Assembly (NCBI GenBank): GCA_035686205.1
Contig: DASRZQ010000238.1
Location: forward strand, 1 to 28,587
Source: CAIWTU01 sp035686205
GTDB lineage: Bacteria; Desulfobacterota; Desulfuromonadia; Geobacterales; Geobacteraceae
Reading direction: 5' to 3'
DNA: 28,587 nt
Shown: positions 17,536 to 25,193 of the stretch, one piece after another
Numbering within the stretch: the first letter of the stretch is position 1
Layout of the letters: every line of letters begins with the position of its first letter
Program-made: the position numbers and the translations under genes
Notes under the pieces: generated by a model
Database searches by the model: none
Seen by the model: the letters and a program-made list of their open reading frames with translations, nothing else
What the model was told of the DNA's origin: nothing

Positions 17536-17674
17536 TCAATCTCCTGCTTCCATCAAAAACTCCCTCCCCTTCAAGGGTCTGGGGTGGGGATGGGTATTTC
17601 GGCATCAAAGCATCCCATCCCCCTCCTGGCCTCCCCCCTTGAAGGGGGATGAATATTTGTTGCGGGAGATTAGT
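17536..17674. repeat. MITE-like element A2, inverted copy of A1
   Basis: Read in this direction the segment matches the reverse complement of element A1 over nearly all its 139 bases, including CCATCAAAAACTCCCTCCCC, a GGTGGGGATGGGT block, GGCATCAAAGCA, and the end GGGAGATTAGT. It differs by a short deletion after CCCTTCAAGGG and by point changes. Its terminal repeats are imperfect. It lies 18 bases upstream of the MASE3 kinase start and 37 bases after the preceding gene. Confidence 0.72.
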
Positions 17675-17711
17675 ATAACTCAGATAAAACCATGGCGAAT
17701 TCAGGGAATAT

Positions 17712-18302
17712 TTATTCCTTTCTCAGGCTCTCGATTTCCTTTTCCAGTCGCTGTACATCTTCCTTCAACTCGACCATGCGAATCTCGCGCCCGACAAACA
17801 ACTTGTTCATCCGTTCCAGCTCGGCGTTTTTCTCTTCAAGCTCGACGGTCCTCTCTTTCACCCGCTTTTCCAGCTCATCGTTAAGTTTGCGGAGCGTATC
17901 CTCCGCCTCTTTCTTTTTCCGCCGGACCTCGGCTTCGTGCATTTCCCGTTCTATGGCCGGGGCGAGTCGCGCCAGGTTTCCCTTCAGGATGTAGTCGTGG
18001 GCGCCGGCCTTCATGAGATCCACGGCCGTTTCCTCTCCGATCTGCCCGGAGACGATGATGAACGGCAGGTCGAGGCCGCTGCACTTCAGCGTCCTCAAGG
18101 CGTCAAGACCGCTGAACGCCGGCATTACATAATCGGATATGACGATGTCCCATTCACGTTCGCGGATTGCCGATTCCATCCTGCCGACGGTTTCGACCCT
18201 TTCGATCCGGGGGTCGTAGCCCTGTTTTCGCAGTTCACGGAGCAGGAGGAGCGCATCGTCCTCGGAGTCCTCGATGAGAAGAATATTAAGTTCCTTTTTC
18301 AA
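17712..18302 (-). CDS. Response regulator with C-terminal coiled coil
   Basis: 196 residues from TTG at 18302, chosen because AAAGGA lies five bases upstream and the sequence then opens as LKKELNILLIEDSEDDALL, the normal start of this receiver class. An ATG at 18329 has no SD. The receiver (1-120) has Asp57 (VISDYVMP) and Lys107 (YILKGNLARL). Residues about 118-196 are a continuous charged coiled coil containing NKLFVGREIRMVELK, a linker motif often found before histidine kinase domains; here no kinase domain follows. This could be a receiver that dimerises and docks to a partner, or a remnant of a longer kinase. It follows the SpoIIE-type gene after 62 bases on the same strand. Confidence 0.9.
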   Translation of the reverse strand: MKKELNILLIEDSEDDALLLLRELRKQGYDPRIERVETVGRMESAIREREWDIVISDYVMPAFSGLDALRTLKCSGLDLPFIIVSGQIGEETAVDLMKAGAHDYILKGNLARLAPAIEREMHEAEVRRKKKEAEDTLRKLNDELEKRVKERTVELEEKNAELERMNKLFVGREIRMVELKEDVQRLEKEIESLRKE

Positions 18303-18364
18303 TTGCGTCCTTTCAGTGCCGGTTTCCATAGGTAGTAGCGCCGGGCGGTATCAGGAAAAACGCG

Positions 18365-20005
18365 TCAGGGATCAACGCCCGCCTCGGGCTGGATTTCATC
18401 GGTGCAGTGCAGAAGCAGCATGGTCAGGTCGTCGGACGTGGGACATTTCAACTCCGCGATGGTCGACAGGCGGTTCATCATTTCCATCGGGTCGCCCGAA
18501 CAGTCCAGCCGGCCCGCCAGGGCCATGTTGTTCAGCGCCAGGTCCTGGAGCGCTTCGAACAGCCCGTCGCTATACAGGACAAGAGTGTCTCCCCTGTTGA
18601 ATGCCACGACCCCTTCCCGGTAAGTTTCATCGACGCATATTCCGAGAGGAAGGCCCCTGACACGGAGCTCTTCGACGCTTCCATCCGCCCGCCTCAGGAA
18701 TACAAGCCCATGGCCGCAGTCCACGTAGGTGAGCTTTCGCGTGGAGGCGTCCAGCCTTGCGTGAAACAGGGTGACAAAGCTTTCGGAATTTTCCAGGTCG
18801 CTTTTGAGCGCCCTTGCGGCCATCTGCAATGCCTTGGCCGGCCTGTTCTCCTGGGTTTCGGCGCGGATGGTGGCCCTTACCGTCGCCATGAGCATGGCCG
18901 CGGCCATGCCGTTGCCCATGACGTCGCCGAGTGTAAGGGTTACAACGCCGGGCGCCACTTCCTGCCAGTCGTAGAAATCTCCCCCCACTTGCCGGGCGGG
19001 CAGGCAGCGGGCGACGACCTCGAAACCCGGTATTTTGGGGAAGTAGCGGGGAAGGAGCTTCGCCTGGATTTCGGCCGCCAGGGCCAGTTCGGTCTGCAGG
19101 TAGATGCGTCTCTGCTCGCTTTCGCGCAGGGCGATTTCCGCCCGTTTCCGCTCGTTTATGTCCCTGATCATGACTATGTCGGCAGTGGGGCAACCTTTAT
19201 CGTCGAGCCTTTTCATGACGCATATCTCGCCGCAGAAGATTTCGCCGTTCTTTTTCCTGAACCTGGTCTCCCGTATTATCTTGCCGTCCGCGCCCGTGGA
19301 CAGGTCGAAATATTTTATCGTTTCGGCGACTTCTTCATGGGCATAGAGCATGACAAAATTTTTGCCGACCACTTCTTCCCGATCATAACCGAATGTTTCC
19401 CGCAGGGCCGGAGAATTGACGTCATCGATGGTGCCGTTGAACTGGATCACCATGATAACGTCGCGGATGCTGTTGAACAGGTCGAGGAAGTTCTTGGCCT
19501 TTTCCCGGATTTCGGCATTCGCCAGTTCCAGTTCCATGAGCTTTTCCCCGATCTTGGATGTCAGCACGTCGGAATATCGTTTCAGGTAATCCTCTTCGGA
19601 ATCGATGGGGACCGGAGTGAACATCCTTTCGTGATGCTTCCCCGTCTCCATGATGGCGCATATCTCGTCCCAGAACTCCGCCGGCTCCTTCGGCTTGACG
19701 ATGAAGGCGGATGCTCCGAGGGAGACCGCCAGGTCTTCGTCCTTGAGGCCGGTATAGACCGCCGAATAGAAAACGAAGGGAATTTTCTGCAGTTCAGGGT
19801 CTTTCCTGAGGATTCTCAGGAAATTGAATCCGTCCATTTTCGGCATCAATGCATCGGAAATAATCAGGTCGGGCCGGTGGGCCCCGGCCATTTGGATGCC
19901 CTCTTCGCCGTCCGCGGCTTCAAGGACCTCGCAATCCTGTTTTTCCAGAATGCGGCGGAGAAGTTTTCTTTCCGTAGGGTTGTCGTCGACTATCAGGATC
20001 TTCAT
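18365..20005 (-). CDS. REC-PAS-SpoIIE (PP2C) phosphatase, RsbU-like
   Basis: 546 residues from ATG 20005, which has AGGAG seven bases upstream; the frame extends 13 codons further but without an SD. The receiver (1-118) has Asp51 (ISDALMPKM). A linker helix is followed by PAS (about 180-290, ending DINERKRAE) and a PPM/SpoIIE phosphatase (about 310-535) with the metal-binding motifs GGDFYDW, GDVMGNGMAAAM, YSDGLFEAL and TSDDLTMLLL all intact. Such proteins are phosphorylation-controlled Ser/Thr phosphatases that usually act on an anti-sigma-factor antagonist. No STAS or anti-sigma gene is in the window, so its target is elsewhere. Its receiver closely resembles that of the hybrid kinase at 12692. 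Confidence 0.94.
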   Translation of the reverse strand: MKILIVDDNPTERKLLRRILEKQDCEVLEAADGEEGIQMAGAHRPDLIISDALMPKMDGFNFLRILRKDPELQKIPFVFYSAVYTGLKDEDLAVSLGASAFIVKPKEPAEFWDEICAIMETGKHHERMFTPVPIDSEEDYLKRYSDVLTSKIGEKLMELELANAEIREKAKNFLDLFNSIRDVIMVIQFNGTIDDVNSPALRETFGYDREEVVGKNFVMLYAHEEVAETIKYFDLSTGADGKIIRETRFRKKNGEIFCGEICVMKRLDDKGCPTADIVMIRDINERKRAEIALRESEQRRIYLQTELALAAEIQAKLLPRYFPKIPGFEVVARCLPARQVGGDFYDWQEVAPGVVTLTLGDVMGNGMAAAMLMATVRATIRAETQENRPAKALQMAARALKSDLENSESFVTLFHARLDASTRKLTYVDCGHGLVFLRRADGSVEELRVRGLPLGICVDETYREGVVAFNRGDTLVLYSDGLFEALQDLALNNMALAGRLDCSGDPMEMMNRLSTIAELKCPTSDDLTMLLLHCTDEIQPEAGVDP

Positions 20006-20051
20006 ATCTTGACTCCTATGTTTTCCAGGTGATACTGAAAACAACGGCCGA

Positions 20052-20083
20052 GATCCTTCGGAATGTTATTTACGAACAAACTC
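20052..20083. repeat. Solo end of the 213-bp TIR element
   Basis: These 32 bases (from GATCCTTCGGAATG to CGAACAAACTC) match, with about three differences, the left end of the complete element at 25582-25794 read in reverse. Similarity stops on both sides, so only one end remains here. It sits in the short gap between the SpoIIE-type gene and the receiver gene. Confidence 0.65.
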
Positions 20084-20128
20084 CAGGCACGTGTCGGGAG
20101 AGTCAGCGGCGAAACCCGTCCGGCACGA

Positions 20129-20596
20129 TCAGGGGGGATGGCGTTGTTGAAGCTCCTGCTTTGAGGCCGGTTCGTTCAGGAGGAGCCAGTACAATCCGAG
20201 AGTCTTTACGGCGTCGCTGAAACTGTGAAAATCCACCGGCTTGCGGATATAGCTGTTGCAGCCGGACGTGTATCCGTCGACGATATCCCGGTCTTCGTTG
20301 GACGAGGTGAGTATGACCACCGGGACCAGTTTCGTCCGGTCATCGGCCCGCAGACGGCGCAGCACCTCTATTCCGTCCACCTTGGGGAGCTTCAGGTCGA
20401 GAAGAATGATGGTCGGCAGATTCCTTGGGTCGCGACACGCATGGACGCCCGTCGCGTGCAGGAAATCGAGAGCCTCCGCGCCGTCCCGCGCAACTATGAT
20501 CTCGTTCATTATGTTGTTCTTCCTGAAAGCACGAATGGTCAGCTCTTCGTCGTCGGCATTGTCTTCCACCAGCATTATCCATCTGTTGTCGCCCAT
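20129..20596 (-). CDS. Rcp1-like single-domain response regulator
   Basis: 155 residues from ATG 20596, with AGGAG at a 7-base spacing; a longer open frame reaches into the kinase gene but is an overlap artefact. Phospho-acceptor Asp67 (ILLDLKLPKVDG), the acidic pair at Glu11-Asp12, and Lys119 (YIRKPVDF) are present. The insert between beta-2 and beta-3 (HATGVHACRDPRNLP) and the C-terminal 'GLYWLLLNEP' helix are typical of Rcp1 / CheY-like partners of phytochrome-type kinases. It begins 29 bases after the stop of a kinase with the matching catalytic-domain type, which is its likely donor. Confidence 0.94.
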   Translation of the reverse strand: MGDNRWIMLVEDNADDEELTIRAFRKNNIMNEIIVARDGAEALDFLHATGVHACRDPRNLPTIILLDLKLPKVDGIEVLRRLRADDRTKLVPVVILTSSNEDRDIVDGYTSGCNSYIRKPVDFHSFSDAVKTLGLYWLLLNEPASKQELQQRHPP

Positions 20597-20625
20597 GGTT
20601 TGTCTCCTGTCGGCTCCGGGCTTTA

Positions 20626-22698
20626 TCAGCCGCCGAGCGTGAAATAAAATGTCGCCCCCCTGCCGGGTTCCCCCTCTGCCCAGGCTTTGCCTCCATGCCG
20701 CTGGATTATCCGCTGGACGATGGAGAGGCCTATTCCAGTTCCCGGATAGTCCTGTTCCGAGTGAAGGCGCTGGAAAGGTGAGAAAAGCTTGTCGACATAG
20801 GCCATATCGAAGCCGGCGCCGTTGTCCCTGACGAAATAAACGGTTTCGCCGTCCTTCGAATCCATGCCGACCTCGATCTTTGCCGTTTCGTGCTTGCTCG
20901 TGAATTTCCATGCATTGCCCAGAAGGTTTTCCATTGCTACGTGCAGAAGCCGCGGATCTCCCATCACCTTCAGATCATCCGTGACGCTGAAATCGACACT
21001 CCTGTCGGGCGAGCTTTCGCTCAACTGGCGGGAGATGGCGTACGCCATGGCGCAGAGATCGACTTCCTCCGGCTTCATTTCGGTCCTGGCGATCCATGAA
21101 AGCCTAAGCATGTCGTCGATAAGGACCGACATTCGCTGGCTTGCATAACGTACCCGGCGAAGGTAATCCTTTCCCTGGTCGTCCAACTCTCCGGCAAAGT
21201 CCTCCAGAAGGGCAAGGCTGAAGCCGTCTATGCTTCTCAAGGGCGCGCGCAGATCGTGGGAAACGGAATAGGCGAACGCTTCGAGCTCCTTGTTGCTTGC
21301 TTCAAGCTGGTTGGTGCGCTCGGCGACTCTCTGTTCCAGTTCGGTGTTCAATTTGCGGATTTCGTCTTCCGCCCGTTTGCGCATCAGGGACTCGACGATT
21401 GCCACGGCGAGCAACTCCACTGCTTCCCTGTCGGAATCGCCATAGCCGCCGGGTTTGTTTGCCAGGCCTATCAATGCGATGGTGCTCCCCGCCTGTTCCA
21501 TCGGGACACCCAGAAAACAGGTCACCGCGGGGTGACCCTCCGGAATGCCGATCCAGTCGGGGTGAGCCGGCGGATCGTTTGTTATGATAGAGCGACCATG
21601 GCGGAAGACGCCGGACCAGATTCCACGGACTTCCATGTCCCTGAGCAGAAGGACGGCATTGTTTTCCGGCATCCTGCAAGCTTCCCAGCCCGGATCGCTC
21701 AAGGCGATCGCGTCGGCGCGACCCGCCGGATTAATTCTGATGATAAAGCCGAATTCGCTGCCGGTTAATGCCTCAGCGATGGCCAGGCACTTCCGGCCCA
21801 GCATTTCTTCGGTTTCGCAGCAGAATGCCTCCCTGAAAACCTGGTTGATGGCGTTAAGGATCGTATTTTGCCTGACTATCCGGGCTTCGGCCAGTTTGCG
21901 TGCGGTGATGTCCCGGGCTGCGGCGAAAACGCCGGCGACCTCGCCGCTTTCATTCCTGAAAACCGAAGCGTTGTAAAGAACGTGGGTCACATGTCCGTCC
22001 CGATTCAGGATCTCCAGGGGATAGTCGCGTACAATGCCGTCCCTGAAAACCTGCTGATACCCGGCCCGCGCCTTGCCGGGCTCCGTGAAATAATCGGAAA
22101 AATCGGTTCCGATCAGCTCATCACGGTCAAACCCGGTGGCCGATTCGGTGGCTCCATTTACATCGGTAATCCCGCCGTCGGAGCCTATGGTAACGAGGGG
22201 GTCCGGGCTGGCCTCGATCAGGCTCCGGTTATAGACGTTCGCCCGGCGGACTTCTTCTTCGGCGCGTTTGTAATCGGTCAAGTCGATCCCTATCTCCATG
22301 ATCATCGGAGAACCGTCGGAGTCGGAGAAAGGGAAATCGAAGATGTCATAATTCCGGCAGTCAGGTCCGGTCCATTCCCAATGATGAGGCGCGTTGGTTT
22401 TCAGGACCTTGAACGTTTCGCAGTTCTCACACGGCTCGCTCAGATCGAACAGATACTCGAAACATCGCCTGCCGTGCGACTCGCCGAAACGCTCCCGGAA
22501 GAAACGGTTTGCAAACGGGACATGATAATCCGGAGTCAAAAGCACCACGTAAGCCGGCAGAAGTTCCAGGACTTCTTTAAACCGGCAGCGTTCGGCTTCC
22601 AGCGCCTCTTCCGCCTGTCTTCGCCTGGCCAGTTCATGCCGCAGCCGCTCATTGATCTTTTGCAGTTCGCTCGTACGGTTATCCATATCTGAATCCAA
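20626..22698 (-). CDS. PAS-PAS-GAF histidine kinase, phytochrome-type transmitter
   Basis: 690 residues if started at TTG 22698, preceded by AGGGGG with a 5-base spacer; ATG 22686 or a longer frame to TTG 22773 are alternatives with poorer SDs. After an N-terminal coiled coil come PAS-1 (with clustered Cys, 'EPCENCETFKVL'), PAS-2 (ending AARDITARKLAE), a GAF domain, then a coiled coil, HisKA with the His in AYSVSHDLRAPLRSIDGF, and HATPase_c (NLLGNAWKF, DNGAGFD, GTGIGLS). The transmitter is of the class paired with Rcp1-type receivers, and such a receiver follows directly. The GAF domain lacks an obvious bilin-binding Cys context, so this is not called a phytochrome. Soluble; signal unknown. 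Confidence 0.92.
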   Translation of the reverse strand: MDSDMDNRTSELQKINERLRHELARRRQAEEALEAERCRFKEVLELLPAYVVLLTPDYHVPFANRFFRERFGESHGRRCFEYLFDLSEPCENCETFKVLKTNAPHHWEWTGPDCRNYDIFDFPFSDSDGSPMIMEIGIDLTDYKRAEEEVRRANVYNRSLIEASPDPLVTIGSDGGITDVNGATESATGFDRDELIGTDFSDYFTEPGKARAGYQQVFRDGIVRDYPLEILNRDGHVTHVLYNASVFRNESGEVAGVFAAARDITARKLAEARIVRQNTILNAINQVFREAFCCETEEMLGRKCLAIAEALTGSEFGFIIRINPAGRADAIALSDPGWEACRMPENNAVLLLRDMEVRGIWSGVFRHGRSIITNDPPAHPDWIGIPEGHPAVTCFLGVPMEQAGSTIALIGLANKPGGYGDSDREAVELLAVAIVESLMRKRAEDEIRKLNTELEQRVAERTNQLEASNKELEAFAYSVSHDLRAPLRSIDGFSLALLEDFAGELDDQGKDYLRRVRYASQRMSVLIDDMLRLSWIARTEMKPEEVDLCAMAYAISRQLSESSPDRSVDFSVTDDLKVMGDPRLLHVAMENLLGNAWKFTSKHETAKIEVGMDSKDGETVYFVRDNGAGFDMAYVDKLFSPFQRLHSEQDYPGTGIGLSIVQRIIQRHGGKAWAEGEPGRGATFYFTLGG

Positions 22699-22970
22699 AT
22701 CTTCCCCCTGCTTGCATGCCTGGAAAATATACCGGTTCCGGTTGATATGCGTGAGCAGTACAATCATCCCCAAGCGGCAGCGGAAAAAGGGAAACCGTTA
22801 AATTTGATATGACTTAACAAAATATTATCATAAAAAAAGATAAATTCTCGGGTGCGGAACAACTATGTTTAAGGTTCCACTGCTGCACTCTGATCTGGAA
22901 AATTCAAGTTTCGGAAACCTCTATTTCCCTTGACCGGTTTTTGTGGCATTGCCGCATTGAAAGGATCGTG
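22699..22970. other. Divergent intergenic region between kinase and small ORF
   Basis: About 270 bases, AT-rich near 22800-22850 (AAAATATTATCATAAAAAAA). It must hold the promoter of the signalling block on the minus strand and perhaps one for the plus-strand genes (a TATAAT at 22974 with only a poor -35). No repeat or RNA gene recognised. Confidence 0.4.
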
Positions 22971-23204
22971 ATGTATAATTTAAATATCGGAAGAGTGTCG
23001 AAAAGCGGGAATGCATTTTGGCGGCTTAGCGAAGCCGTAGTAAACCCTGCCGGTTTTCCTGTCTTAACCCGGGTCAATGCCTCGCTGGACGTGCATGTCC
23101 GGACTTCCGGCGAGCAGGGATCGAATCTGAATCGCAATCTGCAGTCAGAGAAGGGAAGTCCCGCCGAAACCGAATCGAAAGGAAGCTTTGTTGATTATGA
23201 CTGA
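22971..23204 (+). CDS. Possible small protein upstream of the SseB-like gene
   Basis: A 77-codon frame beginning at ATG 22971, with AAGGA five bases upstream, ending at TGA 23202-23204 and thus overlapping the start of the next gene. The product starts MYNLNIGRVSKSGNAFW, has no membrane segment or known motif, and has a polar C-terminal half rich in Ser, Glu and Asn. The good SD and the overlap favour a real, coupled gene; the lack of any recognised family weighs against it. Confidence 0.35.
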   Translation: MYNLNIGRVSKSGNAFWRLSEAVVNPAGFPVLTRVNASLDVHVRTSGEQGSNLNRNLQSEKGSPAETESKGSFVDYD

Positions 23205-23613
23205 ATTCAAGCCGAACAACCTTCTTGAAGAGAAGCTGGTCGCGGTATACAAAAAGGAAATTAATATAACCGAATTTCTGGAGTTATTGCTTGATTCGCA
23301 GGTGGTAATACTCGCCGACAGAGATGTGGACATTTCTGGCCCCGACATGCATTTCAATCCGCTGGCGATTACCTCCCGCATGAGATTTGACGCGATTGCC
23401 GCCTTTACCAGCGTGGAGCGCGCCGAAAAGGCCTTTACCAGGTACCCGGAGTATGGCTATGCCGTTGTGGTCGACACATACTGGTTTCTGTCGGGGGCTT
23501 ACGCGAATGCGGGGTTTGCCCTGAACCCTGGATGGGCCTGCGGCTTCGAACTGCCGCCGGAGGGGCTTCGGCAGTTGCTGGTCAGATATGCCGGTATGAA
23601 GCACCGTGCGTGA
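23191..23613 (+). CDS. SseB-like N-terminal domain protein
   Basis: About 140 residues. The order of elements fits the SseB N-terminal domain: a helical start (LEEKLVAVYKKEI), a strand VVILADRDV, the segment AAFTSVERAEKAF, then GFALNPGWACGFELPPEGLRQL, close to the family's 'LNPG ... LPPE' signature. SseB was named for enhanced serine sensitivity in E. coli; its biochemical role is unclear, and similar domains occur in secretion-linked and regulatory proteins. Start: AAAGGA at 23178 best serves TTG 23191 (7-base spacer); ATG 23197 is the alternative. It may be coupled to the small ORF before it. It converges with the lipoprotein gene. Confidence 0.72.
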   Translation: MIMTEFKPNNLLEEKLVAVYKKEINITEFLELLLDSQVVILADRDVDISGPDMHFNPLAITSRMRFDAIAAFTSVERAEKAFTRYPEYGYAVVVDTYWFLSGAYANAGFALNPGWACGFELPPEGLRQLLVRYAGMKHRA

Positions 23614-23659
23614 AAGACCGTTCGCAAGTCATTCCGTGAAGCTGTTCATGCTTGCATAT

Positions 23660-23683
23660 CCGCGGACCGCGCATATTCCGCGG
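23660..23683. terminator. Hairpin in the convergent gap
   Basis: CCGCGGA (23660-23666) pairs with TCCGCGG (23677-23683) around a 10-base loop, between the convergent SseB-like and lipoprotein genes. There is no T tract on either strand, so it is only a weak terminator candidate. Confidence 0.3.
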
Positions 23684-23713
23684 CAGCCGTGCGGCCCGCG
23701 CCACGGGTTAAAG

Positions 23714-24187
23714 TCAGTACGGGGGAGGCGGCGAGCCGGAACGCGAATATCCGGGAATCTGGTTCCCCTTGGCGTACATGCACTGCTGATAGGCGATATC
23801 GTAGCGGCGCTGGGCCTCCCAGCCGGATGCCTGGCCGGAGCTCGCTCCCGCCGCGGTTCCGAAAAGCAGTCCGCTTGCGGCGCCGATTGCCGCACCATAA
23901 CCTGCGCCTCCCGACGCGGCGCCGATTGCCGCACCCAGCCCCGCGCCCATGGCCGTGCCTGCGACGGCGCCGGTGGCGGTATTCTGATTAGCAATCGCCT
24001 GTGGCGCCATCCCTATCTGTCCCGCCGCCCACTGCCTGCAGACCGCGTCGTCGGCCTGGAACTGCTCAAAGGACTTTCCGGAGCCGGGCAGAACCATCAC
24101 GCTGGGGCCGGTCGGCATGGTTACGCATCCGCCCAGGGTCAGCAGCGCCAGAAATGAAAACAGGCTTCGCAAGCATTTCATATCCAT
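23714..24187 (-). CDS. Glycine-zipper outer-membrane lipoprotein
   Basis: 157 residues. A signal peptide of type II with lipobox LTLGGC (Cys21) means lipidation. The start is ATG 24187, or ATG 24181, which has the better SD spacing. A conserved soluble part (FEQFQADDAVCRQWA) is followed by a long Gly/Ala zipper (about 69-119: GAVAGTAMGAGLGAAIGAAS and repeats) ending before YDIAYQQCMYAKGNQIPGY. This is the layout of the YMGG-like Gly-zipper family, found in many Gram-negatives, where the zipper helices embed in or pack against the membrane. Two Cys residues, one in 'DDAVCRQ' and one in 'YQQCMY', are conserved in that family and may form a disulfide. It has no clear operon partner. Function is structural or unknown. 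Confidence 0.88.
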   Translation of the reverse strand: MDMKCLRSLFSFLALLTLGGCVTMPTGPSVMVLPGSGKSFEQFQADDAVCRQWAAGQIGMAPQAIANQNTATGAVAGTAMGAGLGAAIGAASGGAGYGAAIGAASGLLFGTAAGASSGQASGWEAQRRYDIAYQQCMYAKGNQIPGYSRSGSPPPPY

Positions 24188-24510
24188 TCACTCCTTTTCT
24201 CCCGGCTGTTCCGGGAAGGTGATCACCTTCAACCCGTCGTCCGGAATCCTGACTCCAGGGATAAATTTCGTCTATGCCTTCCCAAATCGGTCTCTCTCAT
24301 TCTGATAGCTTGCATGTTAAAGGTTCTTACTTTATTTTACCTCAACCGGGAGAAATCACCAATAATCACGGTGAAGTGAATGCCGTTCCGGTTCCGGGTC
24401 CGTTTGCTGGCCGTCCTGAAGGAACCCGAAACCTGATAATTAATTGCATCTCCATGTCCGGGACCGGTTTGTTGGAAGCTGCCCGACGGGGAGCAGCAAA
24501 GGATAAAACG
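24188..24510. other. Intergenic region upstream of lipoprotein and low-GC gene pair
   Basis: Divergent control region of about 320 bases. It contains the lipoprotein SD (AAGGAG, minus strand) and a short run of T/A-rich DNA at 24321-24365. Open frames here have no SD and no family resemblance. No repeat was recognised. Confidence 0.4.
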
Positions 24511-24538
24511 TTGACAACCTCACGACTTCCAACATAAA
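24511..24538 (+). promoter_or_regulatory. Candidate sigma-70 promoter for the 24578 gene
   Basis: A perfect TTGACA -35 box (24511-24516) and CATAAA (24533-24538, 4 of 6) are separated by 16 bases, with a predicted start about 30 bases before the ATG at 24578. Confidence 0.5.
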
Positions 24539-24577
24539 CTGTCGCGGAAAATTGAAGCCGCAATTCACGGAGATGTA

Positions 24578-25126
24578 ATGAAAAAAGTCATAGAAGAAAT
24601 TTTTTCGAGTATTTTAGATCAGCAGGAAATTGTAAATTCAATAAACATCAATTTGAGGCCGGTTTTGCATGGAAGAAAAGAGTCTGACAATGAGGAAGAG
24701 TGCTTCAACAAGCTGTCTTTCTGTCTGGGATATCATATAAGAAAAGTTGAGGTTTTGAAAAGCATCATTTTTACTTATTTCAAGCATAACGTTATCAAAA
24801 AAGGTCTGGATAAAGCTCAAATAGAAGGAAATGTCGAAGGCATAATATTGTCGGAAACAGGCATGAGTGAGATGATTGATACGGCCCGGGCGTATCACGA
24901 CAAAGCGTTATTCGAGTCGCGGGACCAGAGAGACGCCTCGTATCTCACGAACTGCATGAAATTGATAATCGAATCGTGTCTGCTTGTCGGCTTTATTGAG
25001 TATGTCAGCAGCCGGAAACATGCGTCCTTCCTGTCATATCCGTATGACAAGCTGGTCGGGAATTTCAACGAAATCCTTGGAAAGTATGCAGGAGACGCGT
25101 TTAAAGCAGTTATCAGATCCATGTGA
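24578..25126 (+). CDS. Unrecognised 182-residue helical protein
   Basis: No family recognised. The ATG follows GGAG with a 5-base spacer. The protein is mostly alpha-helical, with no signal peptide and no long membrane segment; the most hydrophobic stretch is about residues 127-139 (LIIESCLLVGFIEYV). Charged and Cys residues are scattered (three Cys). Codon use is AT-rich compared with the flanking genes (many ATA, AAA, TTT), which suggests acquisition or weak translation. It is followed 61 bases later by an orphan receiver on the same strand, so a signalling-linked role is possible by context only. Alternatives include a phosphorelay or scaffold protein; nothing in the sequence proves this. 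Confidence 0.75.
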   Translation: MKKVIEEIFSSILDQQEIVNSININLRPVLHGRKESDNEEECFNKLSFCLGYHIRKVEVLKSIIFTYFKHNVIKKGLDKAQIEGNVEGIILSETGMSEMIDTARAYHDKALFESRDQRDASYLTNCMKLIIESCLLVGFIEYVSSRKHASFLSYPYDKLVGNFNEILGKYAGDAFKAVIRSM

Positions 25127-25193
25127 AGTTCCGTGATGGAATAAGTCTTGCAAAAAACATGGTTAAACTATCTCCTAAAAAGGGGGGATGAAA

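Noticed and set aside
6230..17674. CRISPR array
   Set aside because: Repeats are few, long, palindromic, far apart and in both orientations; there is no regular spacer pattern and no cas gene.
18407..20032. Long open frame of 541 codons on the plus strand
   Set aside because: It lies antisense to the REC-PAS-SpoIIE gene, whose motifs are all intact; it has no family resemblance and is a high-GC third-position shadow.
20626..22698. Bacteriophytochrome photoreceptor
   Set aside because: Although the transmitter and its receiver are of the phytochrome-associated class, there is no PHY domain and no convincing bilin-binding context in the PAS/GAF part.
24274..24537. Open frame of 87 codons before the low-GC gene
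   Set aside because: No SD, crosses the likely promoter of the next gene, no recognisable features.
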